A stretch of 64,000 nt of DNA from Pyrus communis (GCF_963583255.1 NC_084819.1:14869616-14933615); one strand, 5' to 3'. Counted from the first letter of the stretch, positions 1 through 10,107 are shown. Numbers and translations are program-made. Notes: a model not told the origin generated them from the sequence alone.

Positions 1-404
1 ACCTAGATCAAATTACAGCAAAAGGGTTAGCTAGTTTCTTTTTATGTTCCTATTTTTTTATGTAGTGAGGATTTGGGGTTAATCACACAATTAGGCAATC
101 ATAATAATTAGGTATTGAACTCGCAGTCCAAGTAAGTCAAACTTGAGACATCCCACTTACAAGTTAGAGAAGAATATCGTTAGACCGTAGTGCTATTGGC
201 CAGAAGACAAGCTAGTTTGAAGAAGACAACTCTGAAACTGCTATCAATATCAAGAAACTCAACATAGTCATCACTTATCTCCAACTAAAATCCTAAGTGA
301 AACTTAACTAACTTCACTACAGTGTAAAGATATATGTTAAGACAAATCAAATATATTCTCAAATTGTGTTTTGTGGGTCTTCAAATGAGATATGAATATA
401 ATTT
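1..404. other. Intergenic DNA with SINE-like remnant
   Basis: No coding sequence is recognised. Bases about 56-205 resemble, in reverse orientation, the tRNA-derived SINE seen more completely near 5.6-5.8 kb: both share a segment about protective-looking 'cacttacaagt' followed by 'gaccgtagt'. The copy is degenerate and has no clear ends. Confidence 0.4.
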
Positions 405-429
405 TTGAGTTTGAGGTTTAATTTATGTG

Positions 430-998
430 ATTTTCAGACGACATGTTTGACAAATCAGCACTTAGTGTGTAATGTAACTTCTACTGATCATCAATATAGA
501 GGTTCGGCAGTGTGCTACCGTACATCCTTATTCAGATGTAACGGGGTTATGTTTTTATTTGGTAATTTTGAAATAATTTGCTTTTTCTTTTTGGCACAAC
601 AAATTCATTTGTTTTTATGTTTTCAGGCAAGTCGCTTTGGTAATGAATACTGGGAACGGCAAAACCTAGCTTTCATTCATCAGCTTAAGGAGGTAAGCAT
701 AGAGAATTCCTATGGATCTAATGAAATCGAGTTTGCAAGATATATTCTCGAGCATGCTCAAAATTTGAAGAAAATGGTCATTGTTCATCGGGATGATGAC
801 GCTCCCTCGAAAGTTGCTGGGATGGTGAGTAGGAGCAAGATGATTTCCACTGCCTCGGTTCTCATTCGGCAGGATCCACACCAGATTTACAAATTTCGTG
901 GTCAGGGATCCTGCGATTCGTATTGGGGACCAGACATATTGAAATCTGGGATAGTGACTCTGAGATCTTCAATAGCGACTCAGGGTTCAATGTTTTAG
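430..998 (+). pseudogene. F-box/FBD gene remnant, C-terminal part
   Basis: Only the 3' part of an F-box/FBD-type gene is present. A plausible last exon begins after the acceptor at 625-626 and reads through an FBD-like block (LKEVSIE, then NEIEFARYILEHAQNLKKMVI split over 700-780) followed by the segment GMVSRSKMISTASVLI. Bases 430-540 may hold an earlier exon, but that match is weak. No F-box lies upstream on this strand in the window. The downstream UTR (about 980-1170) is similar to the 3' side of the F-box remnant at 1.7-2.7 kb, so the two look like tandem duplicates decayed in different ways. FBD proteins are thought to be SCF ubiquitin-ligase adaptors; this copy is unlikely to be functional. 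The 5' part could lie left of the window. Confidence 0.55.
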
Positions 999-1375
999 CA
1001 AACAAGAGGTTTGTTTGGGATCGAAAAGGAAGAATGTTTATTTATTTTTAAAATAAAAAAACAATATGTATGTCTTTAACAGTTTGGACGAGTAGAAATT
1101 AAACTCAGGATGCAACTAAGAATCAGGTTTTGAAATCAAACTCAAGATTGGATTACAGCTCTCATGTTGCATTACATTAATTGACAGGATTTTTCTCTGG
1201 CAATATCTCCTTGCAATTTGCTTCACACAAACTGTCTAGCAAGGCAACTTGCATTAATTTAACTTGAAATATACCCAAAAATAGAAAAATCAATCGATCT
1301 CAAAAACTTAAAAAAAAAAAAAAAAAAACTATGAGGGATTTTATACGGAAATGCCGTGCAATTTTGGCTCTTTGA

Positions 1376-1678
1376 TCACTTCACAATATAAACCATTATG
1401 CTATCACTCAACGATTGATTTTCCATTTGATTACACAATGGACTTGTTATAATATTCATAGTGAAAACGGCTTTCTCCACTAAAGCAATAGCAACTGGTA
1501 GAATCAAAGCTAATGAAATTAGCAAATACATATTATTATATACTCTATTCTTCCTCGTCTCTAACATTTTTTTCATACGACTACCAATTCCTTTCAATTG
1601 AAAAAAAATCACTACTTGAACACATATCAAGAATATAATGCCCAAGTTGATAGTAAAAAAAATCAATAAGAATGGCAT
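1376..1678 (-). other. Open frame with two hydrophobic segments, doubtful gene
   Basis: From an ATG at 1678 the minus strand stays open for 100 codons. The product would have two hydrophobic stretches (about residues 1-25 and 45-70) separated by a basic loop. I recognise no family. It sits in the presumed promoter of the F-box remnant on the other strand, is AT-rich, and has no supporting context. Random AT-rich DNA often gives hydrophobic open frames, so it is listed only as a possibility. Confidence 0.12.
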
Positions 1679-1731
1679 TTTATCACGAAGGACAACTCCA
1701 ACTCCAACCACCACCTTCAACAGTCGCTATC

Positions 1732-2238
1732 ATGGCGCGCAGGCGTAAGCTCCGGACACCTCCAAGTTGTCAAGGTGAAGAAATTTGTTCTGAAAGTGGA
1801 ATAGACAGATTTAGTGTTCTTCCGGATGAAGTTGCTCATCATATTCTTTCCTTCCTCAATTTCAAAGACCTCACTCGAGTGGGTGCTCTGTCCAAAAGAT
1901 GCAGACAATTTCATCTATCAGTTCGGGTGGTGGATTTTGGTTCAGACTGGAGGCCACGAACAAAAACCAACCAGTTTCGTGCGAGACTGATGAGTTCTTT
2001 TGATAGATACTTTGCTTGATCGTGGTCATAACAGGTTGCAGCGCTTCCATGTTAGTTGGAAATTCTTTACAACAGAAAGAGTGAAGAAGCTTTGTGATGA
2101 TGATTATCGAGTACACACGTGGATTCAAAGTGCAGTAAGGTGTAATGTTGAAGACCTTCATCTTGTAGTGGGGATGGTGAGTACAAGCAAGAAGGTTTCC
2201 ACTGCCACGGTTCTCGTTCAACGTTCGCTCATCGACAA
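1732..2238 (+). pseudogene. F-box/LRR-FBD pseudogene
   Basis: From the ATG at 1732 the frame encodes a basic leader and an F-box (FSVLPDEVAHHILSFL, then LTRVGALSKRCRQF, about residues 24-60). It stops at 2017-2019. The expected continuation (DTLLDRGHNRLQRFHVSW) follows in another frame, so one base is out of register; a four-T run at 1998-2001 is the likely site. The second frame reaches the start of the leucine-rich region (VEDLHLVV, near 2165) and then jumps to the family C-terminal block (GMVSTSKKVSTATVLV), so the middle of the LRR/FBD region is deleted. A LINE fragment follows directly. Frameshift, deletion and insertion together make loss of function very likely. A single-base sequencing error could explain the frameshift but not the deletion. 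Confidence 0.7.
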
Positions 2239-2240
2239 CA

Positions 2241-2625
2241 TTTTTTTTTTGAGAAGAAACTATAACATTTTATTAAAATAGAAAGTGGAATTACACAAAA
2301 GTGGATAAGAAATCCACCAAGAACAAAACAAGAAAATCTCTCAAGAGGATCTGATTACAAGTAGCAAAACCTCAACCAAAATCTCTTTACGGCCGCTAAC
2401 ATATCCCATAGTATGTGAGAAAGAGAGTAATTCTTAAAATCATTTGAAACTGAAGCCCAGAGGGCTGCCCAATATCTTACTCTTCCCCATAGATCTGCTA
2501 CCCCCACACCAGAATAATCCTCAAAAATTCTTTTGTTACGCTCCAACCAAATGTTCCAAAAAACTGCCAACACCAAACAACATATCAACCTGAGATTGAG
2601 ATTCAAAGACGTGATTTTTGAGCAA
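2241..2625 (-). mobile_element. 5'-truncated LINE retrotransposon fragment
   Basis: The minus strand ends in a poly-A tail (ten T at 2241-2250 on the plus strand). Upstream of the tail it encodes the end of a LINE-type reverse-transcriptase ORF: an open frame at 2355-2606 carries the common C-terminal motif FWNIWLERNKRIFED, found after the zinc-binding reverse-transcriptase domain in plant LINEs. The fragment sits at the 3' end of the F-box pseudogene. After it, from about 2610, the sequence returns to the 3'-UTR-like stretch shared with the first F-box remnant, so the LINE inserted into that gene. No clear target-site duplication was identified. Confidence 0.65.
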
Positions 2626-3080
2626 ACAAAGGTTTTTGTAGTATCTAAAAGGAATTATCTTTCATATGTTCAGAGACCTTTTATATACGTCCTTGATATT
2701 TTGTACGAGTCGAAATGAAACTCAGGATACATGTAAGACTCAAATCCTGGTATAAAACTCAGCATCAGATTACAAAAGCTCATGGTTCGTTCAAAGAAAA
2801 AAAAAAAAAAAAGATTACAAAAGCTCATGGTTCTTTGACTGGACATTTCTGCAATTCTCTCAGATACTATCTCCTTACAACTTCACTCAAACCTAAATTG
2901 TAACTTCACTCAAACCTAACTTGTCTTGCAAGGCACAAAAATTAAAACTTTGGGGAAGAAAAGATAAGGGGGGTATTATATAATTTCGAAAAGAAAAAAA
3001 AAAAAAAAAAAAAAACCAATCGCACTTGACACTTCGCCTTAGCACTCTCGTGACCTTAACCCGAAAGGAAAGAAGAGAAA
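2626..3080. other. 3' flank of F-box remnant and intergenic spacer
   Basis: Bases 2626-2900 resemble the 3' flank of the first F-box remnant (980-1200), including a shared 'aaactcaggat' block. Two poly-A runs at 2796-2811 and 2993-3014 interrupt the region. The right end should hold the 3' UTR of the reticulon gene. No gene is recognised. Confidence 0.4.
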
Positions 3081-4430
3081 TCAACTTAGTTTCGTCTTCA
3101 CCAAATCCTCGTTTTGAAATCTGTTTACATACTCGTAATCTAGCTTAATATACAACTGCAGCAACTTCCTGTACCCCATCATGACATATTTGTCCACAAA
3201 ATCCTCACACCTCTCGTAGAGCGCCGGAATTGTTAGAACAATGACAAGACCTGCACATCGGAAAACAAAAACATAAAACTGACAGAAATTACGACATTTG
3301 AATCTGGTGATGGCTTCAATCCAATGGAAATGAAGCTTTAAACTTACTGGTGTAGCTCAAAGTAAGGAAATCAGTCAAGCCGCCAACAAAGTAGATCACC
3401 AAGAGGGATGTAGCTACTTTGAAGAACAATCTTGAGTCCTTTCCCAGAGAAATATTTTGGAAACCCGAGAGCAAAGCGTTTAAACGAATGCGGATGAAAG
3501 ATGCCATTTCGTTTGCCATTTCTTCCGATAAATGCAATTCAGGCAGGGGAGGAGCTGGTCTGTTTACAAAGTAGGGAACGTGAATTGAGAGTGGCAATGT
3601 TGACACATAAACATACGCTAGCCATTCCGAAATCTAAGACAGTGTTCGGATAAAAACAGCAAAACACGAAACATCTCGAGGAAAAAAAAAAATGCTACAA
3701 ACCAGGATGTTTCGTGTTTTTCTTATAAGTTACAACGAAACCTGTTTGGGGTTCAGTTGTTTTCGATGAAGAACGATGAGTTTACATGAACTGAACGAAT
3801 AATCAACCGATTTAACTACATAAATGTTACAATTCAGTAAAAGAAGCTCGGTTCAAATCAAGAAGCAACAAATTTTTGCGTGTACCGGTTAAGAATGGCG
3901 GCGGATTTAGCCCAGAGAAAGAGAGTTGTCATGAGGAGGAGAAGAACACTTGATGCAAGTGATAGCAGAGTGTAACCAGACTTCTCAAACACCAGCCAAA
4001 CACATAGAGTTATTGATAGTATCCCCAAAGTCACATTCTTCCGCCTCCACAGAATCACATCTGCAACTGTAAAAACCACAAAATCGGATCTCATCTAGAT
4101 CAAAACTTTGTAAGGAATTGCGGATCAAATGCAAACTATCCCGTGTCGGGGAGAATTGCACTGAGGCTTTTGAGATAAAACCGGCACACCTGATGCATGA
4201 TGCATCTTAATTGCATACAGTACAACACCGGATATCAAAGTGAAATCGAACTACATTAATCAAGTCTATACTTTTAACTTTGAGAGCTCCAAAATACTGG
4301 ATTACAATTTTAATCAAAATTTTAATCACAATTTAAGTAGAATGATAAACAGATCAGACTTACGAAGACCTCCTCCAAGGATCTCGTGAAGGGTTCTGTG
4401 CCTGTTGAACAACCTATCGGATGAACCCAT
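3081..4430 (-). CDS. RTNLB: Reticulon-like protein B (RTNLB), 209 aa
   Basis: Four coding exons on the minus strand: 4430-4364, 4066-3886, 3559-3348, 3250-3081. All junctions are GT-AG and the phases close to 209 codons plus TGA. The product opens with a short head (MGSSDRLFNRHRTLHEILGG) typical of plant reticulons. The reticulon homology domain follows, with ADVILWRRKN, a first long hydrophobic hairpin, a hydrophilic loop (LPELHLSEEM), a second hydrophobic hairpin, and the conserved tail PALYERCEDFVDKY. Reticulons insert in the ER membrane as wedge-like hairpins and bend tubules. Length fits the short plant RTNLB proteins, which lack a long N-terminal extension. The exact subfamily (B8 to B11-like) cannot be told by eye. 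A TIR element lies about 180 bases upstream of the start codon, and intron 2 carries a perfect 15-bp inverted repeat. Confidence 0.9.
3661..3720. repeat. Short inverted repeat in reticulon intron
   Basis: Bases 3661-3675 and 3706-3720 are perfect 15-base reverse complements separated by 30 bases. The hairpin lies in the intron between exons 2 and 3 of the reticulon gene. It may be a remnant of a small MITE. Confidence 0.6.
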
Positions 4431-4601
4431 TTTCCAAAAAAATACAGCCTGGAATTCCAGTTTGGATCTCCAAGACACAAATAAAGATGTTGGCTTTGAG
4501 TCCTTAGTAAAAGAGAAATAATGGGTTCCATGTATATATATTATATTATATATGTGTGTGTAAATACGGACGGACGGGCGTTAAAAGTTGCGTGCGGTGG
4601 T

Positions 4602-4968
4602 GGTCAGAGAGACAGAAGACTGGTTTGGTATTGCTGTGCTTTGAAAAAAAGCTGCTTCTGTTGTGCTGTGAGAATAAGCAGCTGTGAAATAAAGCAGCAG
4701 AGTGTTTGGTAAACTTTTTTGTAAAAGTGCTTTTGAAAAGAAAAAAAAACAGTATTAGAGTGTTTAGTAAACTTTTATGTAAAACAGATGTGAAAAAAAA
4801 TTGGTTTTTCAAAGCTGGGTTTTGCAGCTTCTTGTTTTTGGCTTTTTTTCACCCAAAACTGTGAAAAAAAGCTGAAACTGAGTGTTTACCAAACACAAAA
4901 ACAGCTCCCAGCTTTTTTTTATAGCAGCTTTTTTCAGAATCACCTCAGTACCAAACCGGGTCAGAGAG
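4602..4968. mobile_element. TIR element (hAT-like MITE?) upstream of reticulon gene
   Basis: The outer ends form an imperfect inverted repeat: 'ggtttggtattgctgtgctt' near 4621 pairs with 'ctcagtaccaaacc' near 4944-4957, and poly-T/A plus 'agctgc' blocks continue the pairing inwards. The ten-base word 'ggtcagagag' occurs on both sides (4602-4611 and 4959-4968), consistent with a target duplication. Related ends occur near 22.93-24.25 kb and 44.88-45.41 kb. The copy has no coding capacity, so it is non-autonomous. The superfamily is a guess. Confidence 0.6.
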
Positions 4969-5595
4969 TGGTGGCTTTCAGCTGAAAAGCGTCTTCCCAT
5001 GGCTTTTTCTTGCTTTTTTCTACCTTGCTTCTTTTAATTTTTTTTCCAAAATGTACAACTATTAAATGGTTTTATTTTTCCTTGATTTATATACAACAAT
5101 TAGTCAATTACTGTCTACGCAGAAAACAGAGAGAGGGATCAAACTGCTGCTCTGCTCAGGTTGGCTGGAAACTGCTTTTCTTAAATTAAATATCCCGTTT
5201 GTCATTTTCACCCTTCAGTGAGTCTACTTTTAAAGGGTACTACTGTCATTTCGAGGATATTCTCGTCCACTTAGGTTCGTTGGTCGGCTCTTGAGGGCCC
5301 ATTTTGCGACCACGATCGATCACTCCGTTGTTGGATTTTTTTTTATCGATTATTTTTGGTAAATAATACAAATAATATTCTTCCTTTTTATATCATCTTA
5401 GGTGTCATTTGATATGGACAACCACATCATTTGAATTAATCAGATTTTTAAATTTAATTCATTATTTAATAAACTAATAATTAAGAAAAAATAGTTAATT
5501 CAATGATGATTGTAATAGACAAGGAGTCCTTCAATCAGAGTACTAGCTAACTTAATTATTGATTAAGTACTTGTTTGTTATCTTAATTATGTTTT

Positions 5596-5766
5596 TCTTT
5601 TTTTTTTGAACAAACAATATTTTTTATACTAAGAGAGATGGGATTGGCTTAATCTCACAATGAGCTAGCAATAATGTTATTCAAATTCGTCTTTGCCAAG
5701 ATCGAACCTTAGACCTCTTACTTATAAGTGAAGAGGAATACTGCTACACCGTAGTACTAAATAACT
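5596..5766 (-). mobile_element. tRNA-derived SINE
   Basis: Read on the minus strand, the element has a tRNA-like head with a box-B-like word (GGTTCGATCTT near 5700) preceded by 'cttcacttataagtaagagg', and it ends in a poly-A run (5596-5607 as T on the plus strand). Related copies are at 26.79-26.95 kb (plus) and, degenerate, near 56-205 and 14.84-14.97 kb; a 3' end piece is near 59.5 kb. Confidence 0.55.
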
Positions 5767-5852
5767 ATCTTAAATGTTTAAACTTGTCAACGTTAGTTCT
5801 TTCTGGTCTACTCCTAAACTTGGGAATGGAAAGAAAATGCTTACCTTCAGAA

Positions 5853-5957
5853 GGAAAGATTCTTGCATAAAACCAACGATACATTCCTCTCTTCCTAGTC
5901 ACCTGAAGAGCAGTATAGGAGAGGAATGTATCGTTGGAGGACAGCCAAGAGTCTTCC
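5853..5957. ncRNA. Candidate MIR-like hairpin
   Basis: Bases 5873-5891 are a perfect 19-base reverse complement of 5919-5937, with a 27-base loop. Pairing continues outward with few mismatches (5853-5867 against 5943-5957), giving arms of roughly 35-38 bases. This matches the size and shape of a plant microRNA precursor. I do not recognise a known mature miRNA in either arm, and a small inverted-repeat transposon remains possible. Orientation cannot be decided by sequence alone. Confidence 0.4.
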
Positions 5958-6282
5958 GCTCAAAAACTACCCCCAACAGATGAGGCAAGAAAACTAGACC
6001 TTTGAGAAAATGTGACAGAAACTTATCCCCAATGACTTATGCCTCCAAGAAGCATTACCAAAATGCAAAAAAATTGTAATCATCCAATGGAAAAACTGGG
6101 AGGTTATTTCTTCAAGTTTATACATTTTGAGTTGACGAAAGTATAAAGTATAACAGTGCTGTATACGCGGCAAAGTGCGATGACTTTGCACCAAGGATTG
6201 TAAATCAACTGTCTAACCTGACATAGATCATTGCCCTCAACCATAAACATAAAATTTAAGAAAGAATATACTTTTCCTTTGC

Positions 6283-9200
6283 TCAATCAATTTTCTCAAG
6301 GCTCTCTGAACTTTCGATCTGAGGGTTGCCAGTGCTGATCCGAGGATTGCCAGCGCTGATCTGAGGGCTGCCAGTAATGTTCTGAGGATTTCCAGTAATG
6401 TTCTGAGGGGTTCCGGTAATGTTCTGAGAGGTTCCGGTAATGTTCTGAGGGTTTCCGGTAATTTTCTGGGGGTTTCCGGTAATGTTCTGAGAGTTGTCGG
6501 TGCTGTCTTGAGGGTTTTGGGTGCTGTTCTGAGAGTTGTCGGTGCTGTCTTGAGAGTTTTGGGTGCTGTTCTGAGGGTTGTCGTTGCTGTCCTGAGGGTT
6601 TTGGGTGGTGTTCTGAGAGTTGTCGGTGCTGTTTTGAGGGTTTTGGGTGCTGTTCTGAGGGTTGTCGGTGCTGTTTTGAGGGTTTTGGGTGCTGTTCTGA
6701 GGGTTGTCGTTGCTGTCCTGAGGGTTTCTGCTGCTATAATGTGGGCTTCCGGCTTGAGCACAGGCAATGGCTGGGGTAGAATCCATAAGACTGGCAGCTA
6801 TAGCAGCTTTCAAGTCCTCGTCTTCCATTTCTGAAAGCAAATCTGCTTCCTCATTTGATAGAAATTGTGCGGAAGATTGTGGATTCAAATTTGTTCTTTC
6901 AGGTTGAGCATTTGTGGAGTTGCAGGATTTAGTTATCCTCTCAGCATCTTCAGGTGAAAGCCACTGCCCATAACCATTAGAAGCTTCGGAGGATGAGATG
7001 GGACACTCTTTTGGGAAGTTGCCTCTCACCAGGAAAATGCTCCAACCCGAGCCTTTTAGTGTGTCCAGATAGGCTGATAGGTAAAACTTTGAGAGATGCA
7101 ATGGAGCCGCATAAAGACTGTCGAAATTATACCACTCTCCACTCACTTTCCGGATACAAAACCAATGATCCTGCAAATGACAGATAAATGCATTTTCAAG
7201 CTCAGGATCTATCTGGGCGGGCTCAGCAACCGGAGAATCAAGGGGGATGACCTGCAGATCCCAAACCTCTAAAGCCTTTTGTAGAACCTGCAAAGGAAAA
7301 GTTCAATGGTTTGCAAATCATGGAAATTCTGGAATCTCTTGCAAAGCAATAATCATGATCGAAAATAATGAAACTGCAACCTGTTGTTACAATGAAAGCT
7401 TAAAATCAAATTAACCAAAAAAGCCAACTACATACTTGTATATAACCACTAACTTTGTTTGGCAGCATAAAATGATAAGGAAATTCAGTACAAAGCTAAA
7501 TTACTAATATATCAACTCGGTATGGAATGGAATCACACCCAGCAAAATAAAATGCTACGGAACTAAAAATATTTCCAAATTTAGTAATTACTATTTTGCA
7601 AATGAGGAAACCCGAAGGCAAATCCATTTCAACGTAATAACATATAAAATAAGTCCATATAAAAGAACCTAATTTAATAGCTTGTTTTGCTTTTCCATTG
7701 TCAATGTCATATATCCATATGGTTCATCGCCAATTAGGGTAACCACAATCTGCTCATGCTGGGGGAAGGTGTACTCTCCATGGGTGTATCAAAACATGTC
7801 GAAGCGTAATCATCAAAAAGTATATAGGACCAAGTCACTTACAAGCTTCCATTGGTGAAATAAACCGCCATGAAAATCAAAAAATACCCTTGGAGGAAGC
7901 ACATTTTCCACCAGAGATTTGTGACTGGGAGACACAGGGGGTTAAGGCCATGACAAAGTAAAGTGTAGTAGTATTGGTACTCTTGAATTTTTCATGCAAG
8001 TGAAAAATAATAAAACTGAAGAACAAAAGAATAATTCAGTACGAACATTTGCATATGTTCACTCAGCATTAACAGTTTGACTCACTAAGGCATCGTAATG
8101 ACCTCAACTTCACCATTCATACAATACCACACCCATAAATTGTTCTATCCCTCATTTAAAACATCCCATATGTATACATATCCAATTTGTACAGACACGC
8201 ATACATAGGGGAATAATCAAGTGAAAAGCCCTTCATCCAAGTTAGTCTTACTAAAATACAGATCTGGCATATTGGCACAATACAGCTTCATCATTGCCTC
8301 TTAAACCTAGATGGTTAATACCACGAAAAACAAAAAACTTGGATATTTTAAACCGCAAAACACGTGGCCACGCACACGCACGCACACACATAAAAGTAAA
8401 CAACTAATCAAAAGTAATTGGTGATCGAGTCCTTTGGTACATGTGGACGCACACACAAACACATGGAAGCCAAGAACTAATCATAGTAATCAATAATCAA
8501 GTTGTTTGGTACTGCTAGTTAACCGGTACTATCAGCTCTAGTATGAAACAACCACGTGACAAGCTTTTCTTGGCCAAAAGTTATTCAAGGCATACGTCCA
8601 ACGGAAAGCCATGCCAAGATTAACCTCAATTCAACATGGCTCCAGTTATATTCCAGAAACCCTCCCTCGCACTCAAAGAATAAAATTACCACACCACTCC
8701 TCTTTATAACATTACAAAGGTTCAAGAACCACCTAATCAATCTTTTGTAAAGCCAAATCCCAGTGCTTTTCTCCTGGTGGAATAATGGAATTAACTAATA
8801 CAAATCCCATGACAACAACACCCAGATGGAAAGCATCATCTCTCTGTAAATCAAACCGAGCCACATTCATAAACAATTAACAAACAGAGAATCATATATT
8901 CAAAATGTTTCAAAAAACAAAAGACTCTACTTTTTCCCCCTTCCAACTAGCTCAAACGTTAAATTCAGAAACCCAATAACCCAATGCAACAAAGATTACT
9001 AGATAAAATCACAGACTAACTCTGTCGAAAGTGTTCCAAATTATACAATAAATCAGTAAAAAAAAGAAAGCCAATTTAAGTTACAGTGAAAAATGAAAAC
9101 AGAGAATGTCGATACCTCCAAACAGAAAAATCGAAATTTTGCTTAAAGACGGAAGAAATAATTGAAATTTGAGGATTAGAATTAGAATTGGGACCTAACC

Positions 9201-9445
9201 TGAATACTGAAATCGCCGTCCAAGGAGACGTTGTGAGACTCCTCGGAGAGGAAATCGCCGGCGTGTGAGCCGCCCTCGACGAGCATCATCTGCCGCTCCT
9301 TCCGATCGAGATCGGAGGCGAGCGCTGCCAAATCGAATTCGGAGAAGAAGGGACCCTGCAGCACCGTGTTCACGCAATGCACGGCGCAGAGCTTCGACTC
9401 TTGTACCTCGTGGTACAACATCCCTCCGTTGCTCGCCCCTTCCAT
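6283..9445 (-). CDS. ATXN3: Josephin-domain deubiquitinase, ataxin-3 homolog, 416 aa
   Basis: Two coding exons: 9445-9200 and 7287-6283, joined in phase 0 within the family sequence SIQ|VLQKAL. A 1.9-kb intron separates them. Residues 1-175 are a Josephin domain: Q15 and catalytic C20 in VQESKLCAVHC, and H123 in DHWFCIR. The third catalytic position is D138 in WYNFDSL, where human ataxin-3 has Asn. A ubiquitin-interacting motif follows (EDEDLKAAIAASL, residues 237-249). The family cleaves ubiquitin chains and acts in proteasome-linked quality control in nucleus and cytosol. Residues 270-409 are 20 tandem heptads of the NPQNST(Q/D) or (N/T)PQNITG type, followed by ESLEKID and the stop. This tail makes the protein longer than the roughly 280-residue Arabidopsis homolog as I recall it. 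The start is the ATG at 9445; an in-frame GTG just before it is not used as a start. Confidence 0.92.
6307..6726 (-). repeat. 21-bp coding minisatellite, 20 copies
   Basis: The last third of the ataxin-3 CDS is 20 uninterrupted 21-base units, each coding one heptad. The first 11 units mostly alternate between a Gln-ending and an Asp-ending form, giving a 42-base higher-order period. The last nine are a second subtype ending in Gly (ITG, SAG, STG). No unit breaks the frame. The copy count was obtained by reading and agrees exactly with the CDS length. Confidence 0.9.
7288..9199 (-). other. Large intron of the ataxin-3 homolog
   Basis: AT-rich intron of 1.9 kb between the two coding exons. It holds a short CA-rich microsatellite near 8366-8390. 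No coding sequence is recognised. The open frame at 8556-8750 has no recognisable domain. Confidence 0.6.
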
Positions 9446-9708
9446 CACAAAAACAAAATACTACAAAAAAATCCCCAAATTACAAAAGACGAAAACCCTA
9501 GATTCTCACAATCTTCGTGTCTGAGAATTGAGCAGAAATTGGATTGAAGATATGCGGGAGAAAGGCATAAAAGGATTGAAGATTGAGGAATTGACAGGAA
9601 AAATACAAATTTTGCGTTTTATTTACATTTTATTTATTTTATTTATTTTATAATATGGAATAGGGAGTTTAACGTTTTATATGCGACGAGAGCGTTTTGG
9701 TGAGAAAC

Positions 9709-9726
9709 CACGTGCATGACACGTGT
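9709..9726. promoter_or_regulatory. Paired G-box/ABRE-type motifs
   Basis: 'cacgtg' at 9709-9714 and the palindrome 'acacgtgt' at 9719-9726 lie about 265-280 bases upstream of the ataxin-3 start codon. ACGT-core pairs are known binding sites for plant bZIP and bHLH factors, including ABA-response factors. Function here is inference. Confidence 0.4.
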
Positions 9727-9864
9727 AAAGACGCGCGAGGACAAGTTTCGTTTCTTTCTGCTTTTTGTATTTTTAAGTTTTTGCTCAAAGTGGGAAGGAA
9801 GATCTAAATCCAATTCATTTCAAGGACCCAAATATGTCAATGTATTTTGTACTTTGATTCAATT

Positions 9865-10107
9865 CCGGATCATCGTCAGATTCTCTTTGTAAAGATTTAG
9901 AAATTCGTGAATTATGTTTATTCATCATACATCGTACGATCAGAAATTATTTTAAATATTTTTATTTAAAATTAAACACAAACAGTACTTGACAAAAATT
10001 AACCGTACGATATACGATGAACGGACATGATTCACGAATCCCCAAGATCCTCACCAAAAGGATCCCCTAAGATCCTCACCAAAAGGATCCGGAGAGGATC
10101 CTGTTGG
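9865..10107. mobile_element. Mutator-like MITE (GGATCC-ended family)
   Basis: The element is flanked by a perfect 13-base direct repeat 'ctttgattcaatt' (9852-9864 and 10108-10120). The right end carries several GGATCC words, with a local tandem duplication of 'aagatcctcaccaaaaggatc'. The interior holds an inverted pair around 'catcgtacgat' and 'cgtacgatatacgatg'. Similar interiors occur in the elements at 44.28 and 52.85 kb. Confidence 0.6.

Noticed and set aside
6237..6834. 176-codon minus-strand and 108-codon plus-strand frames over the ataxin-3 repeat
   Set aside because: They exist because the 21-bp repeat lacks stops in those frames. The real frame is fixed by the Josephin domain and UIM upstream.
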